64,000 bases of DNA from Candidatus Latescibacterota bacterium (GTDB lineage: Bacteria > JAAXHH01), in assembly GCA_012270975.1 (NCBI GenBank), contig JAAXHH010000147.1, positions 1-64,000 of the forward strand. The letters are read 5' to 3'. Each line of letters starts with the position of its first letter. The stretch's first letter is position 1. The notes beneath the pieces are model-generated. The model did no database searches. It worked only from the letters and a program-made list of their open reading frames with translations, and was not told the origin of the DNA. Made by a program: the position numbers and the translations under genes. This document shows, one piece after another, positions 8,770 to 18,077 of this stretch.

Positions 8770-11370
8770 CTACTCAGGTCCCTGGCGAAGCCGCAGTATC
8801 CCACCACGCCCTCGCGAAACTTCAAATACATGCTCCCGGCCGCCCGCACTCAGCCTGAACCGGTCGTCCTCCCGGGTAACTTGAGCCTTCGACGAACTGT
8901 CGCTAAATGCCAGGACCAGGATGTCACCGTCCGTACCCGCCACCAGCCGCGTTGATGGCTCGGTAGCATCCGGAAGAAAGCTGACCAGGCTGCCGGCTGC
9001 GAGCCCCGGAGGCGCATAGGGTACCTCCTCCTTCCGAATGGTCAGGCCGCTGCCAAATACCGCAATCACCTCCACCTCCCGAGATCCCGCACCTAGACGG
9101 GCACGGTCTCCCTCCAGGCCGAGCAGTTCCACGGGATTCAGCTTGTAGGACAGCTCGCCGCCACCGGTCTCGGGTCCCAGGCCAATGGCCGGGTCCACGG
9201 TGAGCCGGCGCCTGCCCGGGCATCGAAGGTCGATCAGGGACAGATCGCAGTCCGCGGTTACTCCGGGCGTCTGTATCGAGCCGCCAAAGGCAAGGGCGGT
9301 ATTGGGCCTGGCGTAGAACGTGCGCGGCTCCTTCCGCGAAGCGAGTCCCTGCGAGTCCCGTCCCATCTCGCCGAAGACCGCCGGGTCGTCCAGTCGATTC
9401 GATTTGCCGTCAAGGGCAATCTCCATCCACGGTTTGGCGCCGCGCCGGTTGAAGCCGTCCCAGGCGATCTGCGCTTCGTGCCAGGTTCCTACACCCGCCG
9501 TACCCGGCGCATGCACGGTAACCAGGTTGCTGTTCTGGCTTTGCACGCTGAAACACAATCGTCCGTCCGTATCAACGAAGAGCGCGAAGGTGTTGACCCC
9601 CGTCCCGAAATGCCCGCCGACACCGTTCCCGCTATTGAACAGCACCCGGGGGCCGCTTGCGTTTTCGAGTCCGCTCGCATTTTCGAGTCCGCTCGCGCGT
9701 CCACGCAATCGGAAGCGAATCCGCAGACGTCCCCCATTCGCGCGGAACCAGCGTTCCGCTTCGTATTGAAGGACGTCGCCGCCGCGCAGCCGGACCAGCG
9801 AACTGCCGTCGGCGACTTTCCGCACGCCGCGCATACGACGCCTAAGCGCCACGAGCAGGACCGGATAATCTCCGCGAGAAATCCAGTATTCGTGTTCGGT
9901 TCGCCTGGAGGATACGCGCAGCCGCTGCCAGTCCTTCGTGCGCTTCAGCCCGCCCAATTTGGCGACGTTCTCGTTCTGGCCGCCCACGCAGGGCAGGCTC
10001 CCGCAACGCACCGGCTGGGCCTCGAAGGCACTGATGGTGCGCAACAGAGGGCTGCCCGCCCACTGAACGTGCAGGTCCATGAAACAGGCGGCCAGGCCGC
10101 CGTCGTACCCGCTTACACATAGTATAGCCGCTTCGGGATCGTGACTGCTGCGCATCACGGCGAAACGGCCCGTGTACATGTCGAAACGTCCCGCCAGCGT
10201 AGTCACGCGCCGCGCCCTGGCCGGCCGGAAAGCGGGATCGTAGTAACAATAGGCGTACGGCCCGTAGGAAATCATACACTCTGCCGTCGTACCCCTGACG
10301 CCCGTTCCGAAGCGATACAGCCGGCCCAGGCGGGGATCTGAAAGGGCCACGTCCCGCAGCCTCCCGTCTCCGGCTTCCTGGGCCAGCCTCAGGAGGACCG
10401 GCGAATTGACGTTGAGCTGGCCGCCGAGCAGGACGTTTGCATTGGGGGGATAGTAGACCTGATCGGGTATATCGCGAGGCGCCGTCCAGTGGGCGCGGAA
10501 CCAGTTCAGCGGCAGACGCAGCCTGGCGGGTGCCTCGCTGAGCAGGTCGACACCGGTCACATTGCGCATTGCATCGGCGAAATGCAGCAGCCAGAGGTTT
10601 TCGAAACCCCAGAAGGTGGGACCGTCGATGGGCTCTCCGCCGGGACCGCAGCCGTTGGGCAGGATGCCGCCGCGGAAGCGATCGACAACCGCCTGCACCC
10701 AGGCTTCCGCCCGGGGGTGCTCACCCAGCAGGTGCACCGCGGCCACCCCGAAGTGCCCATAGTCGACGACGGTGTGGTGCCCTCCTGCCGTGTAGTGCCG
10801 CCGTTCGTCCACGTACGGCCACCAGCGGTCCATCAGCCCCACGAGGCAATCGCGGACCTGGCGCTTCTCCACTTCCGGCAATACCTCGTCCATCAGGTCG
10901 AGGGCAAGCGCGAAGGCATGCATATAGCGGTTGACCGTGTAGAAGTGCTCCTCCACGTGATCGCCGTGGTCCCAGCCCGCCGCGGCCCGCAGCCATGCGC
11001 GGGCCCGTCCGAGCCAGCGCGGGTCGCCCGTGAGTCGCCAGGCGAAGGCGTAATTCTCGATCAGGGCCGTGGCCTGCATGGCCGTATAGAAGGTCAGGTA
11101 GAGCTGGTGGTTGGGGTGAGGGCTGTGCGCCCGACGCGGGACCCGTCTCCAGGGACGCTGGCCTGAATACAGTTCACAGTCGTCCAGGAGGTTGGAGAGG
11201 ATGCGCCGGCGAACCGGATCGGCCGGCGCCTCGAAACGGAAGTCAGGATCGTCGGCCGGCCTGTACAACCGGGGTCTTTTGTGGCGGATTACAGGAATCG
11301 ACGCCTGTTGTGATGTGTCGGTCATCGGATCGGTCGAGGGAACAGTCATCATCAAATTCCTGGATTCCAA
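8770..11370 (-). CDS. Heparinase II/III-like protein with C-terminal LamG-like region
   Basis: An 866-aa protein. The N-terminal ~300 residues have the alpha-toroid pattern of heparinase II/III and alginate-lyase families: repeated W/H/Y-rich helices and GHHTVVDYGHFG with paired histidines. A beta-sandwich segment follows. Residues ~500-690 resemble a concanavalin/LamG domain (RIRFRLRG, FALFVDTDGRL, WHEAQIAWDG). No signal peptide is visible, although the protein should act on polysaccharide outside the cytoplasm; the first 50 residues may hide a non-classical signal. An 18-nt tandem duplication at 9655-9690 encodes ASGLEN twice in the linker before the LamG-like part. The gene is convergent with the esterase. 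The polysaccharide is unknown. Confidence 0.7.
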   Translation of the reverse strand: MESRNLMMTVPSTDPMTDTSQQASIPVIRHKRPRLYRPADDPDFRFEAPADPVRRRILSNLLDDCELYSGQRPWRRVPRRAHSPHPNHQLYLTFYTAMQATALIENYAFAWRLTGDPRWLGRARAWLRAAAGWDHGDHVEEHFYTVNRYMHAFALALDLMDEVLPEVEKRQVRDCLVGLMDRWWPYVDERRHYTAGGHHTVVDYGHFGVAAVHLLGEHPRAEAWVQAVVDRFRGGILPNGCGPGGEPIDGPTFWGFENLWLLHFADAMRNVTGVDLLSEAPARLRLPLNWFRAHWTAPRDIPDQVYYPPNANVLLGGQLNVNSPVLLRLAQEAGDGRLRDVALSDPRLGRLYRFGTGVRGTTAECMISYGPYAYCYYDPAFRPARARRVTTLAGRFDMYTGRFAVMRSSHDPEAAILCVSGYDGGLAACFMDLHVQWAGSPLLRTISAFEAQPVRCGSLPCVGGQNENVAKLGGLKRTKDWQRLRVSSRRTEHEYWISRGDYPVLLVALRRRMRGVRKVADGSSLVRLRGGDVLQYEAERWFRANGGRLRIRFRLRGRASGLENASGLENASGPRVLFNSGNGVGGHFGTGVNTFALFVDTDGRLCFSVQSQNSNLVTVHAPGTAGVGTWHEAQIAWDGFNRRGAKPWMEIALDGKSNRLDDPAVFGEMGRDSQGLASRKEPRTFYARPNTALAFGGSIQTPGVTADCDLSLIDLRCPGRRRLTVDPAIGLGPETGGGELSYKLNPVELLGLEGDRARLGAGSREVEVIAVFGSGLTIRKEEVPYAPPGLAAGSLVSFLPDATEPSTRLVAGTDGDILVLAFSDSSSKAQVTREDDRFRLSAGGREHVFEVSRGRGGILRLRQGPE
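9655..9690. repeat. 18-bp tandem duplication inside the heparinase-like gene
   Basis: Two adjacent 18-nt units (9655-9672 and 9673-9690) differ at two bases. Because 18 is a multiple of three, the reading frame is kept and the hexapeptide ASGLEN is doubled in the interdomain linker. Confidence 0.8.
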
Positions 11371-11419
11371 ACGAAGATTTGTGCCAGCTTAAGGCCGCTT
11401 GGACAGACAGGGGTTTTTA

Positions 11420-11449
11420 AAGTAAGTAACATGGTTTCAAATTCGTCAA
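11420..11449 (-). promoter_or_regulatory. Candidate sigma-70-like promoter for the heparinase-like gene
   Basis: On the minus strand TTGACG (11449-11444) is followed after 18 nt by TTACTT (11425-11420). It lies about 50 nt before the gene start at 11370. It is supported only by hexamer similarity. Confidence 0.3.
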
Positions 11450-11509
11450 TAAGGTATATCTTGCTTAGTACAGACATTTCGGTACTGAGGTCGCATACAA
11501 GGCCGCATA

Positions 11510-12262
11510 TTGTCAAACATCCACAGAAAACCCATTATCACAAAAAGGGACGTGGAACGGTACGTTCGCGCCCTGCCCGACAAGATCGACTGGGAGTCCT
11601 TTTATGCCCACGGCAAGCGGAATCCGCCGTTTCTTACGGATTCACCGGACGAGAATCTAGTCGGGTATTTTGAACAAGGCTATCTCAATCCCGGCCGTGC
11701 CATTGATCTGGGTTGCGGGACAGGCCGGAACGCCGTATACATGGCGAAATCGGGGTGCCGTGTTGACGCCATCGACCTGTCGGAAACAGCAATCGGGAAA
11801 GCACGGTTACTTGCACGACAGTCAGTAGTAAACATCAATTTTATTGTCGGGTCGATTTTCGACCTGGCCATGCCCAGCGGCCACTACAACCTGGCCTACG
11901 ATGCAGGTCTTCTTCATCACCTGCTGCCTCATCAAAGGCCTTACTATCTCGAAAAGGTACATGCACTACTCAAGCCGAACGGGATGTTCGGGATGACCTG
12001 CTTCGACACATCAGGCGGTGTTCCCAAGGAGGACTGGGAGATCTATGAAGAGGGCAGGATGCCACCGGGAATCGGGTACACAGAAGATCGATTGCGAGCT
12101 ATCCTGCAACACCACTTTGAGATCATCGAGTTTCGACCCATGAAGGCACAATCTGAGGATAGCGATCTCTTCGGTATCTCCGGCCTGTGGGCAGTACTGA
12201 TGAAGCCCAGGCCTATCGCACTTCATGTCGGTGACTCGACACCGGGTACCTGCGTTACATAA
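11510..12262 (+). CDS. Class I SAM-dependent methyltransferase
   Basis: A 250-aa protein with a Rossmann SAM-binding core. Motif I is IDLGCGTGRNAVYMA near residue 65, an acidic residue ends strand 2 (DAIDLSE), and motif IV is AYDAGLLHHL. The middle is similar to TehB/UbiE-like small-molecule methyltransferases. The start is TTG at 11510 with only a weak ribosome site, so a slightly later start is possible. It ends 32 nt before a permease gene and may be co-transcribed with it. The acceptor is unknown. Confidence 0.82.
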   Translation: MSNIHRKPIITKRDVERYVRALPDKIDWESFYAHGKRNPPFLTDSPDENLVGYFEQGYLNPGRAIDLGCGTGRNAVYMAKSGCRVDAIDLSETAIGKARLLARQSVVNINFIVGSIFDLAMPSGHYNLAYDAGLLHHLLPHQRPYYLEKVHALLKPNGMFGMTCFDTSGGVPKEDWEIYEEGRMPPGIGYTEDRLRAILQHHFEIIEFRPMKAQSEDSDLFGISGLWAVLMKPRPIALHVGDSTPGTCVT

Positions 12263-12294
12263 CTGATCGAAGCATTCTGGCAGGCGAGATACAA

Positions 12295-14700
12295 GTGCTC
12301 CACAACTACCTCACCATAGCCGTACGCAACCTCCTCAGGTATCCGACCTACACGCTCATCAACATCGTGGGGCTCGCGATCGGGCTGGCGGCCTGCATGC
12401 TGATCCTGCTCTATGTCTGGGACGAATTGAGCTATGATCGGTATCATCCCCATGCCGACCGGGTTTATCGGGTCGTCGATGACATAGAAAGCGCCGGGCA
12501 GACGGTCAGGACGGCGGGATCGCCCTCGGGATGGGGACCCGCCCTGAAGCGTGATTTCCCCGAAATCGAGCTCTTCGCCCGGGTGAGAGGTACGACATCC
12601 ACCTGGTTCATCATGCATGAAAACCAACGTTTTTATGAGAAAAAGGTCATCTGGGCCGATGCGGCTCTGCTCGACATGTTTTCCATCCCCTTTGTCGCCG
12701 GCGATCCCCGGACCGCGCTGATCGAACCGTATTCGATCGTGATCTCGGAGGAAATGGCCTTCAAGTATTTCGGCGACGACGAGCCCATGGGGAAAGTCCT
12801 CAGGGGGGACAATGTCTGGGACTTCACGGTAACCGGCGTCATGCGGAACATCCCGGCCAATTCGCATCTGCGCCCGGATATGATCCTATCCCTTATAACA
12901 CGAAATGCCCTTTATCCCAACAGCCTCGATGATTGGGAGATGCACGAGAATCGTTATACCTACATCCGACTGCATGAAAACGCCTCCCCGGATGACCTGG
13001 AAGCGCAACTGCCCGCCTTCGTGGAACGGAATAAATCAGGCCGGTTCCGCGAGTCGACCAAAGTACTGAGACCGTCACTGCAGCCCCTGGTAGACATTCA
13101 CCTGCATTCCCACCGGGACAGCGAACTCGAGTCCAACGGGGATTTTCGCTACGTGGTGCTCTTCCTGATCATCGCGTTCCTGATTCCGATCATCGCGTGC
13201 ATCAACTTTGTAAACCTGGCCACCGCGCGGTCCGCGATGCGCGCCAGGGAGGTGGGCGTGCGCAAGGTGATGGGGGCCAATCGATCCCAGTTACTGGCCC
13301 AGTTCCTGGGAGAAGCCGTCGTCATGACGGCACTTGCCATGATCGTCGCGGTTACTCTCGCACACCTCGCCCTGCCCGGCGTGAACGTGCTGGCCGGAAA
13401 GCAACTGGACTTTACGCTGTCGAACGGGTGGGTGCTGGGAACGCTAGCCGCTGGGATCGTTGTGATTGCAATGGCGGCCGGCAGCTATCCCGCGGCCTAC
13501 CTGTCAGGCTTCCTGCCCACCGAAGTACTGAAAGGAAGTTCGAAGTCGGGAACCCATGGACTGGGGTTGCGGCAGGTCCTGGTGGTGATTCAATTCGTCA
13601 TGTCCATCTTTCTGCTGGTCAGCACCGCCGTCATCTACGACCAGCTCGAGTACATACAGAACATGAGACTCGGTTTTAACAAAGAACACGTGATGGTCGT
13701 ACCCTTTACGGGACGTGAGCAACAGGAAAGCGCCCCTGTACTGAAACAGCGCCTGGCGCAGTTGCCCGGCGTGGTCGGAATGGCGACGACCGATGGGGTC
13801 CCCGGGGTGAACGCACCGCGGATCATGGCCGTCCGTTCCGACAGGATGAACCCCGATGACAACCTGATCGTGTCCGTGTTCGCATCGGACGATCAGTTCC
13901 TGGACGTCATGGAAACAGATCTCGTGGCAGGCAGGAACTTTCCGGTCAAATGGGGTATGGATTCGACCATGGTCATCCAGTTGAACGAGACCGCGGCACA
14001 AAAACTGGGCTGGGACGCGCCTCCCGAGGCGATCGGCATGCTGGTGGAATGGATCGAGTACCGTGGATTGCAGGGACGCGTTCTGGGGGTCATGGAGGAT
14101 TTCCACCTGCAATCGATTCGCGAGGAAATCGAACCAATCGTTTTCATACACGATCCCAGCCACTTCACCGATGTACTCATCCGAATCGAACCGGATGACA
14201 TACCAGGTACTGTCACCCGGATCCAGGAAGTGTGGCGTGAAGTCGATCCCGTTTATCCCCTGTCATACACGTTTCTTGACGAGGATTTCGACAGTCTCTA
14301 TCGCGCCGAACACCAACTGGGTACGATCTTCGCGGTCTTCGCCTTTCTCGCGATCCTGGTTGCCTGCCTGGGCCTCCTCGGACTGTCTTCCTTCTCGATC
14401 CAGGAGAGAACCCGGGAAATCGGAATTCGGAAGGCGCTCGGGGCGACGGTTACAGAAATCGTGCTGCTGCTCTCGAAGGACTTCGTTAAGTACGTCCTGC
14501 TGGCCAATGTAATCGCCTGGCCGCTGGCGTACTTTGCCATGACGCGTTGGCTGCAGAACTATGCGTATGCATCCGAAATCGAATTCATGTGGTTCATAGC
14601 GGGTGGCATCGTCGCACTGATCATCGCCTGGCTGACCATCGGAGCACACGCGGTTTCCGCATCGCGAAGGAATCCGGTCGACGCGCTGAGACAGGGCTAA
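12295..14700 (+). CDS. FtsX/MacB-type ABC transporter permease (subfamily A, copy 1)
   Basis: An 801-aa inner-membrane permease. TM1 lies at about residues 22-42, followed by a MacB_PCD periplasmic domain. The first FtsX domain (about 283-420) has the conserved ATARSAMRAREVGVRKVMGA coupling segment. TM5 lies near 430-455, a second periplasmic domain follows, and a second FtsX domain ends with RTREIGIRKALGA and NPVDALRQ. The architecture is 4+4 TM. MacB/LolE-like permeases use an ATPase partner to drive mechanotransmission on the periplasmic side; no ATPase or membrane-fusion gene is adjacent. GTG at 12295 is used. It is closest to the copy at 26414-28816. Confidence 0.9.
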   Translation: MLHNYLTIAVRNLLRYPTYTLINIVGLAIGLAACMLILLYVWDELSYDRYHPHADRVYRVVDDIESAGQTVRTAGSPSGWGPALKRDFPEIELFARVRGTTSTWFIMHENQRFYEKKVIWADAALLDMFSIPFVAGDPRTALIEPYSIVISEEMAFKYFGDDEPMGKVLRGDNVWDFTVTGVMRNIPANSHLRPDMILSLITRNALYPNSLDDWEMHENRYTYIRLHENASPDDLEAQLPAFVERNKSGRFRESTKVLRPSLQPLVDIHLHSHRDSELESNGDFRYVVLFLIIAFLIPIIACINFVNLATARSAMRAREVGVRKVMGANRSQLLAQFLGEAVVMTALAMIVAVTLAHLALPGVNVLAGKQLDFTLSNGWVLGTLAAGIVVIAMAAGSYPAAYLSGFLPTEVLKGSSKSGTHGLGLRQVLVVIQFVMSIFLLVSTAVIYDQLEYIQNMRLGFNKEHVMVVPFTGREQQESAPVLKQRLAQLPGVVGMATTDGVPGVNAPRIMAVRSDRMNPDDNLIVSVFASDDQFLDVMETDLVAGRNFPVKWGMDSTMVIQLNETAAQKLGWDAPPEAIGMLVEWIEYRGLQGRVLGVMEDFHLQSIREEIEPIVFIHDPSHFTDVLIRIEPDDIPGTVTRIQEVWREVDPVYPLSYTFLDEDFDSLYRAEHQLGTIFAVFAFLAILVACLGLLGLSSFSIQERTREIGIRKALGATVTEIVLLLSKDFVKYVLLANVIAWPLAYFAMTRWLQNYAYASEIEFMWFIAGGIVALIIAWLTIGAHAVSASRRNPVDALRQG

Positions 14701-14809
14701 TGCGGTGTTACGGCAATACCGCGTTCATCGGAGCAAAGCATCGTGGCGGCTTCCAGGCACATACTCTATGTGGTCTGGAGAACCACGAAATGAAGGGACT
14801 GATTAAGAA

Positions 14810-15142
14810 ATGTCCGCATATCAGAACGCCAAGTTGGAAATCTTATCCATATTGGAACTTTCACGGGACTCGATTCACATCCATATAGGACTGATCGTGT
14901 TTTTTGCAACGGTCGTCCTTTGGAAAAAAGGCGTTGTTAAAGCGAGTTGTTTGATCCCAGTAGCGGTTGTAACATCTCTGATGGAGATTCTTGATCTAAG
15001 AGATGGCTATAACCATCTGGGTTATTTTCGCATGGCTGCGGTAACCGCAAGTATGCACGATTTAATCAATACGATGGTCTGGCCGGTCGTCATCGTTATA
15101 CTCGCATGGATGGGCAGGCTGAAGGATGCCCGGAATGCGTAA
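14810..15142 (+). CDS. Small membrane protein of unknown function
   Basis: A 110-aa protein not recognised as a named family. Three hydrophobic segments are visible: about residues 25-40 (IHIGLIVFFATVVLW), 45-60 (ASCLIPVAVVTSLMEIL) and 84-102 (DLINTMVWPVVIVILAWM). A Glu-Asp rich turn (EILDLRDGYNH) lies between TM2 and TM3. Short length and basic C-terminus suggest an integral membrane protein. It lies 109 nt after the permease and its end is 23 nt before the likely start of the PhnP-like gene. Confidence 0.6.
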   Translation: MSAYQNAKLEILSILELSRDSIHIHIGLIVFFATVVLWKKGVVKASCLIPVAVVTSLMEILDLRDGYNHLGYFRMAAVTASMHDLINTMVWPVVIVILAWMGRLKDARNA

Positions 15143-15165
15143 GCGCATTGCTTCGGATTGTACGG

Positions 15166-16032
15166 ATGCGGATAACCTTTCTGGGAACAGCAGCAGCGCC
15201 GTCGATGCCGATCCCTTTCTGCGTCTGCCAGATCTGTTCGGAGGCCCGAAGGGTCGGGGGAAAGAATCTGCGCCGGCGATCGTCGCTGATGATCAACGAC
15301 GATCTGCTTGTGGACATCGGCCCGGATATTGCCACTGCGTCGTTCGAGCGCGGTCTTTCTTTTGCCAGCATCGGCGTATGCCTTCAAACGCATCCCCACG
15401 ATGACCATCTGGATACCGGGTTTCTACTCTCGAGACATGCCGACTACGGAACAGTGGTATCACGAGATTTGCTCCTTGTCGGCTCCGGTGAAACGCTGAG
15501 CGCGATCGATGATATGGTACGTCGAACAAGCGAATACGGGAGCATCTTCGATCCCGAAACCCAGTCCGCGCTAAGGCTGAATCCGAGGACGATTGCGCCC
15601 TTCGAGACATGTACTGCAGGGGATTACCGCGTTACCGGATACCCCGCCAACCACGGTGTCGATCAGGGATATTTACTCTACTCGATCGAGCAGGGACCCC
15701 ATGCGGTTTTCTACGGTACGGACACGTCGATACTTTCCGAGGAGGCCTGGGATCACCTTCAACTCCGACGCACCCGGTATGACGTGGTCATTCTCGATCA
15801 TACGTATGGGATCGGATTTGACTCAAGACCGGGGGATCATCTGGCGTCGCGGGACGTCATTGCCCATGTCGATCGATTCCGCGAATCCGGATTGCTCAAG
15901 GAGAACGGCTCGGTCTACGCGACGCACCTGTCCCATGAAGGCAACCTGGAACACGATGAGTTGGATGAGTATGCCATGGAACACGGATACCGGGTAGCTT
16001 ACGACGGACTGGCGTTACAGCTGGAATATTGA
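15166..16032 (+). CDS. PhnP-like metallo-beta-lactamase-fold phosphodiesterase
   Basis: A 288-aa protein beginning MRITFLGTAAAPSMPIPFC, the standard opening of PhnP/PqqB-type beta-lactamase folds. The cysteine cluster CVCQIC matches the structural metal site of PhnP, and THPHDDHLD is the HxHxDH metal motif near residue 80. Later metal ligands fit ANHG and YGTDTS. PhnP opens 5-phosphoribosyl 1,2-cyclic phosphate, but no phosphonate (phn) genes are nearby, so another cyclic nucleotide or phosphoester is possible. The start at ATG 15166 is preferred over the ATG at 15106, which overlaps the previous gene. Confidence 0.8.
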   Translation: MRITFLGTAAAPSMPIPFCVCQICSEARRVGGKNLRRRSSLMINDDLLVDIGPDIATASFERGLSFASIGVCLQTHPHDDHLDTGFLLSRHADYGTVVSRDLLLVGSGETLSAIDDMVRRTSEYGSIFDPETQSALRLNPRTIAPFETCTAGDYRVTGYPANHGVDQGYLLYSIEQGPHAVFYGTDTSILSEEAWDHLQLRRTRYDVVILDHTYGIGFDSRPGDHLASRDVIAHVDRFRESGLLKENGSVYATHLSHEGNLEHDELDEYAMEHGYRVAYDGLALQLEY

Positions 16033-16095
16033 GGAAACGCTACGCTGCGACACCGGTGCATTTAAGATCGTTGAAGACCGAAAGGGCAAACCAAG

Positions 16096-16422
16096 ATGAG
16101 CAATGACGTGTTAGCCGGGCGGATTCGTCTCCTTCTTTCGAAGCGGAATGGATATTCCGAGCGAAACATGTTCGGCGGCATCTGTTTCATGATCAACGGC
16201 AATATGTGCGTGGGTACCTGGAAAGGCTCGCTCATCGTGCGGCTCGAACGGGAGAAGCACGACGAAACGCTGGCCGAACCGCACACGAAACCCGCCGACA
16301 TCTCGGGACGGACCATGAAGGGATGGGCGCTGGTGGAACCGGCGGGCATCGCAACCGAGCAAGACCTGAAGGACTGGGTGGACCGCGCCGCGGCTTACGC
16401 CGCATCCCTACCGGCCAAGTAA
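16096..16422 (+). CDS. TfoX/Sxy N-terminal domain protein
   Basis: A 108-aa protein made of a single TfoX_N domain, with RNMFGGICFMINGNMCVGTW near residues 24-43 and GRTMKGWALVEP further on. In Haemophilus and E. coli the full Sxy/TfoX protein activates competence genes with CRP. Stand-alone N domains like this one are widespread and uncharacterised, so a competence role should not be assumed. The ribosome site is weak (GAAAGG 16 nt upstream). Confidence 0.85.
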   Translation: MSNDVLAGRIRLLLSKRNGYSERNMFGGICFMINGNMCVGTWKGSLIVRLEREKHDETLAEPHTKPADISGRTMKGWALVEPAGIATEQDLKDWVDRAAAYAASLPAK

Positions 16423-16439
16423 GATTCTGGTAACGGCCA

Positions 16440-16520
16440 ATTGCTATGCTGAGCAGTGGCTGATTGCAAGTCTGCATACCGTCCGATTGTAAGTCTGAGT
16501 ACCGTCTAATTGCAACTTAC
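16440..16520 (+). repeat. Left array of ~23-bp direct repeats next to the ATPase gene
   Basis: Contiguous units start at 16440 (degenerate), 16463, 16486 and 16509 (partial). Each begins ATTG; the core reads ATTGCAAGTCTGAGTACC followed by GTC and two more bases. Period is 23 nt. The same unit, in the same orientation, occurs at 18078-18160 on the other side of the ATPase gene. There are no spacers. Confidence 0.85.
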
Positions 16521-16642
16521 GCGGCGGCTGACAGAAGAGTGCGATCAACGGATAGCGGGCAATCCAATCGGCGTACAAGAGCGTATTTTTGATGCTTCAC
16601 CGATAGGGATTGATTCACGTTGCTTCTTTCCAATTCATGAAT

Positions 16643-17980
16643 TCATGCCGATTCTTCTGATGCCTCCCATAGCATTCTGACGGGTACGGCCGTCAGTCCG
16701 TCTCCGAAACTCCAACACGCCTCGCCGTCGTAAAGCACCACTCCGCCAGCGAACCGATCACCAACTGCACGCTTGAGCATGCGCAGTCCACGAAAATCAG
16801 ACGCTCGCACGGTACTGGACGCTTTCACTTCCACGCCAGCCACGGCAATAGACCCTTTTTCGATTACCAGGTCTACTTCGACTTTGTCCTTGTCCCGATA
16901 GTGATAAAAGGACAACGGCTCGTCATACCAACTGGATTGTCGTTTCAACTCTTGAAACACGAATGACTCAAGATACTGTCCCAGTAGATCTCGGTCTTTT
17001 TTGAGCGACTCGCTGTTCACGCCGATCATGGCGCATCCAATACCTGTATCACAGACGTGCAGTTTCGGTGCCTTGACCGATCTCTTCAAGCGGTTGTTCT
17101 GCCATGCCGGGAGTCGCTCCACCAGAAAGATTCTTTCAAGAATCTCTACGTATTTACCAATCGTCGGGCGGGTGAGATTAAAGGGAGCGGACATGTCCAG
17201 AAGATTGTACAACCGCGCCGTTTGAGTCGCTGCGATACCGAGCAGACGAGTCATGGCCTCATGGTCGCTGATATTCGCGATGTCACGCACGTCCCTTTGA
17301 AGCTGGGTTTCCACGTAGTTCGTATACCAATTTCGTCTTCGTCCCTCGGTTGAACGCGCCAGTGCGGCGGGAAATCCTCCGGCGACGATGCGATCAACCA
17401 GTCGGTCCGATGATCGGGGCAACTGATGCCCCTTGAATTCACCGGAGAACAAGCGGTCAAGAAAAACAGGGGACTGATCCGACAGTTCGCACTGAGCCAA
17501 TGGGTGCAGTCTTATTATCTCTACTCGTCCGGCGAGGGAATCCGATACTTTCGGCACCAGAAGCACTTGGGACGATCCGGTTAGCAGAAAACGGCCGGGA
17601 ATCCGCTCACGGTCGATAGCCATCTTCAGAGCGGTGAAAATGGATGGGACTCGCTGAACCTCATCTAAAATCACCCTGTCAGGCAAATCGTTAACGAATC
17701 CTATAGGATCGGTCTCAGCAGCGTCGCGCGCCACATCGTCATCGAAGGTGACATAGTTTACGTTACTAAATTCCATCGGCTCGCCATCGTCCCATTGCAT
17801 TACCGTACCGTCTGACCACTGCAGGTATTGGGGTGGATATGCCATCCTTGCCAGTGTGGTCTTGCCGCACTGCCTTGGACCGTGGATCAGAACAGCCGGC
17901 GAATCGGCGAGTGCCTCCTTCAGGGGGCGTTCGGCGTATCGCGGATAGAGTCTGGATTTGGTTTTCATCGGGTTAAGCAC
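16643..17980 (-). CDS. AAA_14/DUF4143 ATP-binding protein (left copy)
   Basis: A 445-aa protein with an N-terminal AAA domain: Walker A HGPRQCGKTT at 33-42, Walker B VILDE at 103-107, and sensor LLTGSSQ. The C-terminal DUF4143 part has a PD-(D/E)xK-like signature (KVEVDLVIEKG, then GVEVKAS), found in many family members, but nuclease activity is unproven. The function of these abundant ATPases is unknown; a defence or mobile role has been suggested. The start is GTG 17980 or ATG 17968. A GTATGTG/CACATAC inverted repeat (17988-18013) sits just upstream. The gene lies between two arrays of the 23-bp repeat, and is less GC-rich than its neighbours. Confidence 0.88.
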   Translation of the reverse strand: MLNPMKTKSRLYPRYAERPLKEALADSPAVLIHGPRQCGKTTLARMAYPPQYLQWSDGTVMQWDDGEPMEFSNVNYVTFDDDVARDAAETDPIGFVNDLPDRVILDEVQRVPSIFTALKMAIDRERIPGRFLLTGSSQVLLVPKVSDSLAGRVEIIRLHPLAQCELSDQSPVFLDRLFSGEFKGHQLPRSSDRLVDRIVAGGFPAALARSTEGRRRNWYTNYVETQLQRDVRDIANISDHEAMTRLLGIAATQTARLYNLLDMSAPFNLTRPTIGKYVEILERIFLVERLPAWQNNRLKRSVKAPKLHVCDTGIGCAMIGVNSESLKKDRDLLGQYLESFVFQELKRQSSWYDEPLSFYHYRDKDKVEVDLVIEKGSIAVAGVEVKASSTVRASDFRGLRMLKRAVGDRFAGGVVLYDGEACWSFGDGLTAVPVRMLWEASEESA

Positions 17981-17987
17981 TTCTTTG

Positions 17988-18013
17988 GTATGTGTTTTCT
18001 TATTTACACATAC
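17988..18013. promoter_or_regulatory. Inverted repeat upstream of the left DUF4143 ATPase
   Basis: GTATGTG (17988-17994) and CACATAC (18007-18013) are perfect 7-bp inverted arms separated by 12 A/T-rich bases, ending 8 nt before the GTG start on the minus strand. The position suits an operator or an mRNA hairpin. No binding protein can be named. Confidence 0.4.
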
Positions 18014-18077
18014 TTTGATGAGTTCGTTCAGTTACAATGAAATTGACGTCTTATCTAATTTAAACAATATGCGGCTG

